Assembly (NCBI RefSeq): GCF_013387495.1
Contig: NZ_JABZEE010000007.1
Coordinates: forward strand, 1-64,000
Reading direction: 5' to 3'
Length of the DNA stretch: 64,000 bases
DNA from: Streptomyces sp. PKU-EA00015
Lineage (GTDB): Bacteria > Actinomycetota > Actinomycetes > Streptomycetales > Streptomycetaceae
The notes beneath the pieces are model-generated. The model saw nothing but the letters and a program-made list of their open reading frames with translations. It ran no database searches and was not told where the DNA came from. Shown one piece after another: positions 1 to 8,513 of the stretch (positions within the stretch are counted from its first letter, which is position 1; each line of letters starts with the position of its first letter). Position numbers and translations under genes: made by a program.

Positions 1-44
1 TTCCGGGGCTTTCCTGCGTTCCGGGGTCGCATAAGGTCGGCGGC

Positions 45-689
45 ATGCGCTACGACCTCGTCATCTTCGACAACGACGGCGTGCTCGTCGACAGTGAGCC
101 CCTCTCGAACACGATCCTCGCCGGCTATCTCACCGAGCTCGGCCACCCCACTTCGTACGAGGACTCCCTGCGCGACTACATGGGGGCCGCCGTCCACCGC
201 GTCCACGACCTCGTCCGGGAGCGGACCGGGCAGGCGCTGCCGGCGGACTTCGACGAGACGCTGCACGCGCGTGTCTTCGCCGCCTTCGAACGGGAGCTGG
301 CCGCCGTCGACGGCGTCACGGACGTTCTGGAGAAGCTCACGGCCGACGGTGTGCCGTACTGCGTCGCGTCCTCCGGAAGTCATGAGCGGATCCGTGTCGG
401 GCACCGCACCACAGGGCTCGACCGGTGGTTCACCGACGACGTCCTGTTCAGTGCCCAGGACGTGGGCCGGGGCAAGCCCGCGCCCGATCTCTTCCTTCAC
501 GCCGCCGCGCGCATGGGGGTGGCGCCCGAGCGGTGCGTCGTCGTCGAGGACAGCCGCCTGGGGGTGCAAGCGGCCCTGGCGGCCGGTATGGACGTGTACG
601 GGTTCACCGCCATGACGCCCGCCGACAGACTCGCCGGGGCCAGGGGCTGCTTCGATGCAATGGCGGAGCTGCCCGCATTGCTCGTGTGA
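45..689 (+). CDS. HAD superfamily hydrolase, subfamily IA (beta-phosphoglucomutase-like)
   Basis: This 214-residue cytosolic protein is a haloacid-dehalogenase-type phosphatase or phosphomutase. Motif I is DNDGVLVDSE, with Asp9 as likely nucleophile and Asp11 as acid/base. Motif II is the SSG segment near residue 107, motif III the Lys of GKPAPDLF, and motif IV VVEDS. The helical cap after motif I fits subfamily IA proteins acting on small phosphorylated sugars or phosphoglycolate. An AAGG-like ribosome site precedes the ATG. The substrate cannot be read from sequence. A MFS gene starts 43 bases downstream, so the two may be co-transcribed. Confidence 0.85.
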   Translation: MRYDLVIFDNDGVLVDSEPLSNTILAGYLTELGHPTSYEDSLRDYMGAAVHRVHDLVRERTGQALPADFDETLHARVFAAFERELAAVDGVTDVLEKLTADGVPYCVASSGSHERIRVGHRTTGLDRWFTDDVLFSAQDVGRGKPAPDLFLHAAARMGVAPERCVVVEDSRLGVQAALAAGMDVYGFTAMTPADRLAGARGCFDAMAELPALLV

Positions 690-732
690 CGTGTCTACCC
701 ACCGGTAGTTCACGTCCGTACGCTGTGCCGCC

Positions 733-1950
733 ATGACGGATGCGCGGTTGGGCCACGGGCGGGCCTCCTTGGCGTTCAGCTTCTTCTCCCAGGGTGTCGC
801 GTTCGCTCTGCTCGTGACGCGTATCCCCGCCGTGCAGGACCGCTACGGGATATCCGACGGGCTGCTGCCGCTCTTCCTCGCGGCCGTGCCGATCCTCGCC
901 GGGGTGGGCAGCGTCCTGACCGGGCGCATGGTCCGCCGGGTCCCGGCGAGCGCGGTGCTGCGGTGGTCGCAGCCGCTCGTGCTGCTGTCGCTCCTCGGCG
1001 TCGCCGCGGGCGACCGGATGTGGCAAGTGGGCGTCGGTCTCGGGGTGTTCGGGCTGGCCGTCGGTGCGCTCGACGCCGCGATGAACATGCTGGGCGTCAG
1101 TCTCCAGCGCGCGTACGGGCGGAGCGTCATGCTCGGCTTCCACGCGGCGTACAGCCTCGGCGGGATCGCGGGCGCGTCGCTGGCGTGGGCGGGTGCGCAC
1201 TTCGATCTCGCGCTGGTCGTGTCGTATCTGCCGGTGGTCGCGGTCCTGATGCCCGCGGTGCTCGCCGCGAGCCGGTGGTACGTCGACGGCGAGCAGGCTC
1301 CGGAGCCCCGCCGGGCGGAGGCTGCCGGGGGCGGGGTGGCCTTCAAGGTGCTGGCGCCGCTGTGTCTGGTCATGACCTTCGCGTACATCGGGGACTCGAC
1401 CGTCTCCAACTGGAGTGCGAAGTACCTGCAGGACGTCCTGGGAAGCTCCGAGGAGCTGGCGACCGTGCCGTACAACGCGTACATGGTGACGACGCTGATG
1501 GGCCGGGCCGTCGGGGATCTCGCGGTGCGGCGCTTCGGGGCCGTGGCCGTCGTCCGGGGCGGGGCGGTGCTGGCGGCGGCCGGGTTCGCGGTGGTCGCGG
1601 GGGCGCCGGGTGCGTGGGCCGGGATGCTCGGGTTCACACTGCTGGGGTTCGGGCTGTGCGTGATCGTGCCGCAGACGTTCGCGGCGGCGGGCCGGCTGGC
1701 GCCGGGGGACAGCGATGCGGCGGTGGCGCGGCTCAACGTGTTCAACTACGTCGGCTTCCTGGTCGGGTCGCCGTTGGTCGGGGCGCTCGGGGACGTGTGG
1801 AGCTACCGGGGCGCGATGCTGGTGCCGATGGTGATGGCGCTGGTCACGTTGGCGTATGCCCGGTCGTTCGGGGCGGAGCCCGCCCGATACGGTGGCGGGC
1901 ATGAGCGGCCGCGGGTTGTTGATGTGGGACGAGGCGGTAACGAAGTATGA
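733..1950 (+). CDS. MFS transporter
   Basis: This 405-residue protein has about twelve hydrophobic helices in two halves, joined by a charged loop near residue 195 (DGEQAPEPRR). It belongs to the major facilitator superfamily and resembles YbjJ/FucP-like permeases. The GxLxxxxGxR-type loop between helices 2 and 3 appears as GSVLTGRMVRR. The transported compound is unknown. Its 3' end overlaps the start of the next gene by about 50 bases in another frame, which suggests translational coupling. No good Shine-Dalgarno site precedes the ATG. Confidence 0.85.
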   Translation: MTDARLGHGRASLAFSFFSQGVAFALLVTRIPAVQDRYGISDGLLPLFLAAVPILAGVGSVLTGRMVRRVPASAVLRWSQPLVLLSLLGVAAGDRMWQVGVGLGVFGLAVGALDAAMNMLGVSLQRAYGRSVMLGFHAAYSLGGIAGASLAWAGAHFDLALVVSYLPVVAVLMPAVLAASRWYVDGEQAPEPRRAEAAGGGVAFKVLAPLCLVMTFAYIGDSTVSNWSAKYLQDVLGSSEELATVPYNAYMVTTLMGRAVGDLAVRRFGAVAVVRGGAVLAAAGFAVVAGAPGAWAGMLGFTLLGFGLCVIVPQTFAAAGRLAPGDSDAAVARLNVFNYVGFLVGSPLVGALGDVWSYRGAMLVPMVMALVTLAYARSFGAEPARYGGGHERPRVVDVGRGGNEV

Positions 1951-3076
1951 CTTCGGAAGCAGCCATCCGATGGATCCGGTCCGGCTCGCGCTGACCATGG
2001 GGCTGGTGCGCGCGTACGGGCTGGACCGGGCCATGGACGTGGTGGCCGCCAGGCCGGCGGGCGACTCGACGCTCCGGCTCGTGCACCGCGAGGACTACGT
2101 GGCCGCGGTACGGGCGGCATCCGAGGACCCGGCGAGCGCGGACCAGTCGTACGGACTCGGCACGGTCGACGACCCCGCCTTCGCGGGGATGCACGAGGCG
2201 TCGGCGCTGATCGCCGGGCAGTCGGTGGGCGCCGCCGAGGCGGTGTGGCGGGGGGAAGCCGCGCACGCCGTCAACTTCGCCGGCGGCCTGCACCACGCGA
2301 TGCCGGGAGCCGCGTCCGGGTTCTGCATCTACAACGACGCGTCGCTGGCCGTCGCCCGGCTGCTGGAGCTGGGTGCGGAGCGCGTCGCGTACGTGGACGT
2401 GGACGTCCACCACGGCGACGGGGTCCAGGCGGCGTTCTGGGACGACCCGCGCGTGCTGACGATCTCCCTGCACGAGCATCCGCGCACGCTGTTCCCGCAG
2501 ACCGGCTGGCCGGAGGAGACGGGCGGCACCGGGGCCGCCGAGGGCTCGGCGGTGAACGTGGCGCTGCCCGCCGGGACGGGCGACGAGGGGTGGCTGCGCG
2601 CGTTCCACGCGGTGGTGCCCGAGCTGCTGGCCGGCTTCCGGCCGCAGGTGCTGGTGTCGCAGCACGGCGCGGACACGCACTTCGAGGACCCGCTCGCTCA
2701 TCTTGCGGTGTCGCTCGACGCTCAGCGTGCGGTGCAGGAGGCGTGTCACGAGCTCGCGCACGCGCACGCGGACGGGAAGTGGGTGGCGCTCGGCGGCGGG
2801 GGCTACGAGGTCGTGTACGTCGTTCCCCGGTCGTGGACGCACCTCGTGGGGATCGCCGCGCACCAGCCGGTGGCCCCGGAGTCGGTGATCCCCTCGACGT
2901 GGCGCGACGAGGTGTACGCGCGGACGCGCCAGTTGGGGCCCGCGCGTATGACGGACGGGCGGTGGCCGGTGCGCCTGCGGTCCTGGGAGGACGGCTACGA
3001 CCCGGCGGACCGGCTCGACCAGTCGATCCTGGCGACGCGTCGGGCCGTGTTCCCGCTGCGCGGGCTGCTGGCGTAG
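1901..3076 (+). CDS. acuC: AcuC-like acetoin utilisation protein (class I/II deacetylase fold)
   Basis: This 391-residue protein belongs to the zinc-dependent histone-deacetylase/arginase-fold family. In Bacillus AcuC deacetylates and activates acetyl-CoA synthetase, and a similar lysine-deacetylase role is likely here. Visible motifs are the active-site HH in GGLHHAMPG, the metal ligands in DVDVHHGDG, the ligand Asp in QHGADTHFED, and the Gly-rich GGGGYE segment. The chosen ATG lies 15 codons inside a longer open frame because MSGRGLLMWDE begins the conserved region. An ATG at 1922 is an alternative. It overlaps the MFS gene. The acuC symbol follows family similarity; the substrate is inferred. 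Confidence 0.85.
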   Translation: MSGRGLLMWDEAVTKYDFGSSHPMDPVRLALTMGLVRAYGLDRAMDVVAARPAGDSTLRLVHREDYVAAVRAASEDPASADQSYGLGTVDDPAFAGMHEASALIAGQSVGAAEAVWRGEAAHAVNFAGGLHHAMPGAASGFCIYNDASLAVARLLELGAERVAYVDVDVHHGDGVQAAFWDDPRVLTISLHEHPRTLFPQTGWPEETGGTGAAEGSAVNVALPAGTGDEGWLRAFHAVVPELLAGFRPQVLVSQHGADTHFEDPLAHLAVSLDAQRAVQEACHELAHAHADGKWVALGGGGYEVVYVVPRSWTHLVGIAAHQPVAPESVIPSTWRDEVYARTRQLGPARMTDGRWPVRLRSWEDGYDPADRLDQSILATRRAVFPLRGLLA

Positions 3077-3166
3077 CGGCGGGCACCGCAGGGGCGATTA
3101 CGCCAACTGTGCGGAGCACACGCGTTTCGGGCCTGCCGCAGGGCCCGGTGCGTCAGCATCGGAAGG

Positions 3167-3982
3167 GTGTTGAGCACCGGAACGCCGCGGGTACAGCTGC
3201 GGGCGCATCTGCTGGCGTCGGGGTTGGCGGGGGACGTGGCGACCTCGCGGGAGGCCGCCCTGCGCAGTTATCGCGCGTTCGCCGCGCGGGACCCGCGGGT
3301 GACCCTGGGGCTCGATCCGCGGTGGTCGTGGAGCGAGCGGGACCTGATTGCGCTGATGTCCAGGAGATGCGGGGTGTCCGCCGATCCGGCGTGTGTGGGC
3401 GGAGGCGACGTCATCGACCCGGAGCTGACGCTGTGTGCACTGGACGCGTTCGCCGGGCGGTTGGGGGACGTGGCGCGGCGGCGGGCTCCCGTGCTGTTCG
3501 GCACGGGGCATCCGCACCGGTTGCTGGGGTTCTACGCAGACCTGGCAGACGCGGTGTCGGCGGCGGGGTGTTCCGTCCTCACCCCCGCGCAGGGGCGATG
3601 TGTCGACATAACGACCCGGTTCGGCGTACGCACGCACCGACTCGTGTACGTACGGGGGGTGGCCTCGCTGTACGAAAAGGGAGCGCGCGAGACGGGCGCG
3701 CACAGCCATTCCCCTCTGCCGGTGAGGGTGGCGCTCCAGGCCGCCGCGGAAGCGGGCGGCCCTCTGCCCGAGCTCGTCGTCGGAGACCACGGCTGGGTCT
3801 GCGGGGCAGGTCAGCTGGGGATCGAGGCCATGGGCCTCGCGGACACGGACGATCCCGCGCTGTTCGTCGGCGAGGCGGAGGGGCGGGTGTCGGTCGCGGT
3901 TCCGCTTGATGACGCCGTTCGGCCGGAGTACTACCGGCCTCTGACGCGCTATGTACTCAATCGAGCGTGTCTGTCACAGTAG
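3167..3982 (+). CDS. Phosphatase-like conserved actinobacterial protein
   Basis: This 271-residue cytosolic protein is usually annotated simply as a phosphatase in streptomycetes. It has an N-terminal helical part (residues 1-60), a GTGHPHRLLGFY segment near residue 115, and a C-terminal half with LVVGDHGWVCGAGQLG that resembles the last HAD-like motif. No classical DxDx(T/V) motif is visible, so the fold assignment is tentative. The GTG start sits directly against a GGAAGG sequence, so the real start could be a little downstream. It lies upstream of the conserved small HTH and bS22 genes. Confidence 0.6.
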   Translation: MLSTGTPRVQLRAHLLASGLAGDVATSREAALRSYRAFAARDPRVTLGLDPRWSWSERDLIALMSRRCGVSADPACVGGGDVIDPELTLCALDAFAGRLGDVARRRAPVLFGTGHPHRLLGFYADLADAVSAAGCSVLTPAQGRCVDITTRFGVRTHRLVYVRGVASLYEKGARETGAHSHSPLPVRVALQAAAEAGGPLPELVVGDHGWVCGAGQLGIEAMGLADTDDPALFVGEAEGRVSVAVPLDDAVRPEYYRPLTRYVLNRACLSQ

Positions 3983-4110
3983 GCGGCCGATTGCAGCTCC
4001 TCTTCCCCACTCGCACCACCCGCCCCTAGTCTGGGCAGTGAGCGCACAGCGACGAAGAGTCACCGGAGGGGAAGCCGGTGCGCGTCGGGTGCGGAAGGTA
4101 CAGGTGGGTC

Positions 4111-4323
4111 ATGGCTGCTGGCAGCGAGAGGCCTCTGAACGAGGTCAAGTTCCTTACCGTGGCGGAGGTTGCCTCGGTGATGCGGGTGTCGAAGATGACC
4201 GTGTACCGCTTGGTGCACAGCGGTCATCTGCCGGCGATCCGGGTGGGGAGGTCCTTCCGGGTACCGGAGCAAGCGGTGCACGAGTATCTCCGCGAATCCT
4301 TCGTGGGGGTGGAATCCGCGTAA
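4111..4323 (+). CDS. Small MerR/excisionase-type helix-turn-helix DNA-binding protein (BdtA family)
   Basis: This 70-residue protein is a single winged-helix excisionase/MerR-like domain: LTVAEVASVMRVSKMTVYR forms the HTH and IRVGRSFRVPE the wing. It is nearly invariant in actinobacteria. From memory, mycobacteria keep the same order (Rv0500A, Rv0500B, Rv0501). The frame extends upstream to a GTG at 4078, but the ATG at 4111 follows an AGGTGG ribosome site and matches the usual length. The family binds DNA and is likely a transcription factor; its targets here are unknown. It lies 123 bases before the bS22 gene. Confidence 0.88.
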   Translation: MAAGSERPLNEVKFLTVAEVASVMRVSKMTVYRLVHSGHLPAIRVGRSFRVPEQAVHEYLRESFVGVESA

Positions 4324-4348
4324 CGGGGACCGGGACGGTCGCCCTCGG

Positions 4349-4380
4349 ATTACAAGCTCGGCGCTCTGGCGGGTAGGCTA
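4349..4380 (+). promoter_or_regulatory. Possible sigma-70-like promoter upstream of bS22
   Basis: TTACAA (4350-4355) is followed after 18 bases by TAGGCT (4374-4379), which fits the relaxed TANNNT minus-10 of Streptomyces. It lies 67 bases before the GTG of the small ribosomal protein gene. The minus-35 match is modest. Confidence 0.35.
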
Positions 4381-4446
4381 GGCCGACGTAGGTCGTGTGG
4401 GCCCAGACGCCCCGCACCGAGTGAAGAGAAGTGAGCGAGGGTAGTC

Positions 4447-4545
4447 GTGGGCTCTGTTATCAAGAAGCGGCGCAAGCGGATGGCGAAGAAGAAGCACCGC
4501 AAGCTGCTCAAGCGCACCCGCGTTCAGCGTCGCAACAAGAAGTAG
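4447..4545 (+). CDS. Small ribosomal subunit protein bS22 (AURKAIP1/COX24 domain), 32 residues
   Basis: This tiny ORF begins GTG and encodes [19 protein letters not shown] and a further 13 basic residues ending RRNKK. It matches the bS22 protein first seen in mycobacterial ribosomes and the Streptomyces proteins annotated as AURKAIP1/COX24-domain. It is almost all Lys and Arg, as expected for an rRNA-binding peptide of the small subunit. A GAGCGAGGG purine stretch lies upstream. A hairpin terminator follows at 4566-4600. Its neighbourhood (small HTH before, epimerase after) is the conserved actinobacterial order. Confidence 0.93.
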   Translation: MGSVIKKRRKRMAKKKHRKLLKRTRVQRRNKK

Positions 4546-4565
4546 GCGACAGCTGTACGTGTTTT

Positions 4566-4600
4566 CTCGGCCCTTCCACCAGCCTGGTGGAGGGGCCGAG
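4566..4600 (+). terminator. Hairpin terminator after bS22
   Basis: A 16-bp stem (4566-4581 pairing with 4585-4600, one G-U pair) closes a 3-base loop. It starts 20 bases after the bS22 stop and is preceded rather than followed by a T run, as is common in Streptomyces. Confidence 0.75.
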
Positions 4601-4741
4601 GTGCGTTGTTGGGCCGGTGTGGACGAGAAGTGGGGGCGGGAGAAGGAAGCACGTGGCAAAAGTGCGCCGTGCGGTCATCACAGTGCAACACCGACGCGCT
4701 ACGGTGACGCCAGGACCTGGACCTAGGGGAAGGCGCTGATC

Positions 4742-5845
4742 TTGGGCAAGGTCGTGCTCGTCACCGGTGTGGCCCGGCAGCTCGGTGGCCGTCTCGTGCG
4801 GCGCATCCAGCGCGATCCCGAGGTGGACCGCGTGATCGGTGTGGACGCGGTGGGGCCCGGACATCATCTGGGCGGGGCCGAATTCGTGCGTGCCGACATC
4901 CGCCAGTCGGCCATCGCCCGCGTCCTGGCCGAGCACGCCGTCGACACGGTCGTGCACATGGACGTGACGGGTACGCCGCTGGGCGCCGGGGGACGCACGG
5001 CCGTCAAGGAGACCAACGTCATCGGCACCATGCAACTGCTGGGAGCCTGCCAGAAGTCGCCGACGGTCAAGCGGCTGGTGGTCAAGTCCAGTACGAGCGT
5101 GTACGGCTCGGCCCCGCGCGACCCCGCCGTCTTCACGGAGACCACCCCGCCCAAGTCGCTGCCGAGCGGCGGCTTCGCGAAGGACGCCGTGGAGGTCGAG
5201 GGCTACGTGCGCGGGTTCGCCCGGCGACGCCCGGACGTGGCCGTGTGCGTCCTGCGGTTCGCGAACATCCTCGGCCCGTGCGCCGACTCGCCGCTCGCCG
5301 AGTTCTTCTCCCTGCCGGTCATGCCGACCGTCTTCGGCTACGACCCGCGTCTGCAGTTCGTCCATGAGGACGACGTCATCGACGTGCTGCGGATCGCGCT
5401 GCACGAACCGCGCCGCGGGACGCTGAACAGCGGCACGTTCAACATCGCGGGCGACGGTGTGCTGACGCTGTCCCAGTGCTCCCGGCGACTGGGGCGGCCG
5501 ACCATGCCGGTGCCTCTGCCCGCCGTCACCTGGGTCGGCTCCGCGCTGCGCACGGTCGGCATCACGGACTTCTCGCCGGAGCAGATCCGGCTGCTCACCC
5601 ACGGCCGCGTGGTCAGCACGGTCCAGATGCGCGAGACACTGGGGTTCCGTCCGCGGTTCACCACCGCCGAGACGTTCGCGGACTTCGCACGCAGCCGGGC
5701 TCCCGGGCTGCTGCCGCCCGAGTCCGTGGCCAGGGCCGTGGACCGGGTCGCGGCGGCGCTGCCCGTCGGCCGGGGCGCGGGACCCGCCGTGGAGACGACG
5801 ACCGGTGAGACGACGCGCGGCGAGACGACGCACAGCGCCGGATGA
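4742..5845 (+). CDS. NAD-dependent epimerase/dehydratase family protein (extended SDR)
   Basis: This 367-residue protein has a Rossmann nucleotide site at its N-terminus (VLVTGVARQLGGRL, acidic residue at the end of beta-2 in VIGVD) and an SSTSVYGS segment matching the catalytic Ser region of sugar epimerases. The canonical YxxxK is not obvious: the equivalent region reads GGFAKDAVEVEG. NAD binding is therefore likely but classical epimerase chemistry is uncertain. The start is TTG. It is conserved downstream of bS22 in actinobacteria (Rv0501/galE2-like) and is followed by the acyltransferase gene 35 bases on. Confidence 0.85.
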   Translation: MGKVVLVTGVARQLGGRLVRRIQRDPEVDRVIGVDAVGPGHHLGGAEFVRADIRQSAIARVLAEHAVDTVVHMDVTGTPLGAGGRTAVKETNVIGTMQLLGACQKSPTVKRLVVKSSTSVYGSAPRDPAVFTETTPPKSLPSGGFAKDAVEVEGYVRGFARRRPDVAVCVLRFANILGPCADSPLAEFFSLPVMPTVFGYDPRLQFVHEDDVIDVLRIALHEPRRGTLNSGTFNIAGDGVLTLSQCSRRLGRPTMPVPLPAVTWVGSALRTVGITDFSPEQIRLLTHGRVVSTVQMRETLGFRPRFTTAETFADFARSRAPGLLPPESVARAVDRVAAALPVGRGAGPAVETTTGETTRGETTHSAG

Positions 5846-5880
5846 GCCCTGAGGGGCCCGGATAAGGAGCGCAGCCAACG

Positions 5881-6996
5881 ATGGCGGACGCCAAGGTCAT
5901 TCCGTTCGACGACGACCGTTCGCGCGGTGGTGCGCAGCGACCGGCGCGGCGGCGCCCCGGCGGGTCCGCGCGCCGCATGGCCGACCCGGCCGCGGCGGGC
6001 GACTCCGTGGTGCGCGAGGCGCCGGACCCGGCGGCACGGGAGACGGCGATGTCGGAGGCGGCCGTGCGGGACGCCGCCGTGAGCCCGCTGCCGGACCGGG
6101 GCGTCGTGGCGGCAGCCCGCGACACGGCCGCCGGGGAGCCGGCATCGGCGGGCGGGGGGAACTGGGACCGCCGGATCGCGGGCGGACTGGCGTTCCTGCG
6201 CCGACGGCTGACCGGTGACTACGAGGTCGACGAGTTCGGATACGACGCCGAGCTGACCGACAACGTCCTGATGTCGCTGCTGCGGCCGTTGGCCGACAAG
6301 TACTTCCGTGTCGAGGTGAAGGGCATCGAGAACATCCCGTCGGACGGCGGCGCCCTGGTGGTGGCCAACCACTCGGGGACGCTGCCGCTGGACGGGCTGA
6401 TGCTGCAGGTCGCCGTCCACGACAACCACCCGGCCGGACGCCACCTGCGGCTGCTCGCCGCCGACCTGGTGTTCATGCTGCCGGTGGTGAACGAGCTGGC
6501 GCGCAAGGCCGGGCACACGCTCGCGTGCGCGGAGGACGCGGAACGGCTGCTCCAGGGCGGCGAGGTCGTCGGGGTGATGCCGGAGGGCTTCAAGGGCATC
6601 GGGAAGCCGTTCAGCGAGCGGTACAAGCTCCAGAGGTTCGGGCGCGGCGGCTTCGTGTCGACGGCGCTGCGGGCGGGCGTGCCGATCGTGCCGTGCTCGA
6701 TCGTCGGCGCGGAGGAGATCTACCCCATGCTCGGCAACGCGAAGACACTGGCGCGGCTGCTGGGCTTCCCGTACTTCCCCATCACCCCGACCTTCCCGTG
6801 GCTGGGGCCGCTGGGGGCGGTGCCGCTGCCGACGAAGTGGACGATCCAGTTCGGCGAGCCGATCGCCACGGACGGGTATCCGCCCGAGGCGGCCGAGGAC
6901 CCGATGCTGATGTTCAACCTGACGGACCAGGTGCGCGAGCAGATCCAGCACACGCTGTACAAGCTGCTGGTGCAGCGCCGCTCCGTCTTCTTCTGA
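5881..6996 (+). CDS. Lysophospholipid/diacylglycerol-type acyltransferase (PlsC-like)
   Basis: This 371-residue protein has a low-complexity Ala/Arg-rich N-terminus (about 1-95) followed by a PlsC-type acyltransferase domain. The His-Asp catalytic block reads NHSGTLPLD (His164, Asp171), giving six residues between His and Asp rather than the four of classical PlsC. The second block is MPEGFKG instead of EGxR. This variant resembles the TMEM68/DGAT-like branch, so triacylglycerol or phospholipid acylation at the membrane is plausible. An AAGGAG ribosome site precedes the ATG. A strong terminator follows. Confidence 0.82.
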   Translation: MADAKVIPFDDDRSRGGAQRPARRRPGGSARRMADPAAAGDSVVREAPDPAARETAMSEAAVRDAAVSPLPDRGVVAAARDTAAGEPASAGGGNWDRRIAGGLAFLRRRLTGDYEVDEFGYDAELTDNVLMSLLRPLADKYFRVEVKGIENIPSDGGALVVANHSGTLPLDGLMLQVAVHDNHPAGRHLRLLAADLVFMLPVVNELARKAGHTLACAEDAERLLQGGEVVGVMPEGFKGIGKPFSERYKLQRFGRGGFVSTALRAGVPIVPCSIVGAEEIYPMLGNAKTLARLLGFPYFPITPTFPWLGPLGAVPLPTKWTIQFGEPIATDGYPPEAAEDPMLMFNLTDQVREQIQHTLYKLLVQRRSVFF

Positions 6997-7020
6997 GCCG
7001 TCCTCTTCCGAGCCCGTGCA

Positions 7021-7060
7021 CGTGTGAGGGGCGCCCCCGGCCGGGGGCGCCCCTCACACG
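7021..7060. terminator. Bidirectional terminator between acyltransferase and rsbN
   Basis: A perfect 18-bp stem (7021-7038 with 7043-7060) and GGCC loop lie between two converging genes. It can serve both. Confidence 0.85.
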
Positions 7061-7079
7061 CGTGTCCTGGACGTCGGTC

Positions 7080-8279
7080 CTATTCGTCGTCGCTGTCGAT
7101 GCCGAGGCCCGGGAGGATCCCCGGCAGCAGGGGCGGGATGGTGACGTCCGGAGCAGTCGACTCCGAGTGCCTGCCGGACGCGGAGGGGTCGGCGTCCTGC
7201 GCCGGCGGGTCGAACAGGCCGCCGGTGTTTCCGCCGAGCAGCCCGTCGTCGGCGGCGGAGCTGGAGCCGGACGGACGGGGGCTGCTGTCCTGGCCCGTGT
7301 GACCGCCGCCCGTGTCGGGCGCGGACGGTGTGCTGCTGCCCGCGCCCGTGGTGCGCCCGTCGTCCCCGGGAACGTCCACGTCCCGCGAGCCGCGGTCGTC
7401 GGTCTCGGGTGCGCGCGGCAGCAGCGACTCCAGCGGGCCGACCTGTTGATCTATGGCGTCGAACGCCGAACTGACCTCTTCGCCGACGTCGGTGAGCTGG
7501 GCGGGAAGCCGGTCGCGCAGTCCGTCCCATGCGTCCCGGTGGGAGCGGGAGAAGGAGTTGAGCGTGGCGATCGGACCGAGCGAGCCGTCGCGCTCGTAGG
7601 CGGCGCTGAGCAGTCGGTGGCCCTCGCTGACGTCGTGCCGCATGCCGGTGAGCGTGCGGCGGACCTCACCGAGCGATTCGTGGTCCAGGTGACCGGAGCG
7701 GCCCCGCTCCATCAGGCGGCGGGCCTCGCTCAGGCGCGTCGACGCCTGGTCGAGGTAGAGCTCGCCGCGGTCGGATGCGTCGTCCGCCATGCCGCGCTTG
7801 AGGTCCTCCATGCCGCGCTTCAGCCCGTACAGCGAGTCACCGGGCAGGGCGTCGGAACTGGCAGCGGCCACCCCGCTGAAGGCGCCCGCGGCCACACCGA
7901 CGGTCAGGCCGCCGGCCGCGAGCCCCTTCGACCAGCGGGAGCGCGGTCGCAATTTCCGGAGCCGGGAGGCCCGGTGGGCACCGCGGCCATGGGTCCGCTG
8001 CTCCGGCACCGTAGGGCCCGCGGATGCACCTCCCTGCGCCGTGCCTTGTTGAAGCATCGCTTCCATGGCGGCCACGAGCTGGGCCCGCTGCACCACCTTG
8101 ACCTCGGGGTCCAGCTCCGGCTTCGGCAGTTCGCCGAGACCGTGAGCCAGACTCAACAGCCTTTCCTGCTCGGTCGATTCGACCGACTCCGCCTGCTGAT
8201 CGGCCGCCTGGTCTTCCAAGGCCTGGGCGAAGGCGCTCGCCCGCCGGTGCGCCGATACGTTCGCGATCACTGGCGGCAC
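7080..8279 (-). CDS. rsbN: RsbN, membrane anti-sigma factor of BldN (DUF5667 C-terminal region)
   Basis: This 399-residue protein lies directly downstream of bldN, the known position of rsbN in Streptomyces. Residues 1-115 form the cytosolic sigma-binding part (LLSLAHGLGELPKPELDP is typical). Residues 120-140 form one transmembrane helix. The outside part contains the conserved PGDSLYGLKRGMEDLKRGM motif, a helical region to about 270 (DUF5667) and a disordered Pro/Ser/Asp tail. In S. venezuelae RsbN sequesters BldN and so delays chaplin and rodlin expression. The 234-base gap to bldN leaves room for its own promoter; in S. venezuelae BldN is reported to drive rsbN. Confidence 0.93.
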   Translation of the reverse strand: MPPVIANVSAHRRASAFAQALEDQAADQQAESVESTEQERLLSLAHGLGELPKPELDPEVKVVQRAQLVAAMEAMLQQGTAQGGASAGPTVPEQRTHGRGAHRASRLRKLRPRSRWSKGLAAGGLTVGVAAGAFSGVAAASSDALPGDSLYGLKRGMEDLKRGMADDASDRGELYLDQASTRLSEARRLMERGRSGHLDHESLGEVRRTLTGMRHDVSEGHRLLSAAYERDGSLGPIATLNSFSRSHRDAWDGLRDRLPAQLTDVGEEVSSAFDAIDQQVGPLESLLPRAPETDDRGSRDVDVPGDDGRTTGAGSSTPSAPDTGGGHTGQDSSPRPSGSSSAADDGLLGGNTGGLFDPPAQDADPSASGRHSESTAPDVTIPPLLPGILPGLGIDSDDE

Positions 8280-8513
8280 CTCCTCTCGTCATGACGATCG
8301 ACTCCCCTGGGCGTCTGGAGGGTTGCACGCCTTGAGCACATCCACACGAAAGAGTGAGTGTCTGCGGGCATGGCGTGTCCACAGGGAGTCCGCATTCCGC
8401 ACAACGAGCGGCGCGGCACTTGGGTTACGCGCGAAAGATGATCGGACCAGTGCGTCATCGAGGCGTCACCGAGGGTGAGTTGGGTGCAGGGTCGCAGGGG
8501 GTGCGCGCGGGGC

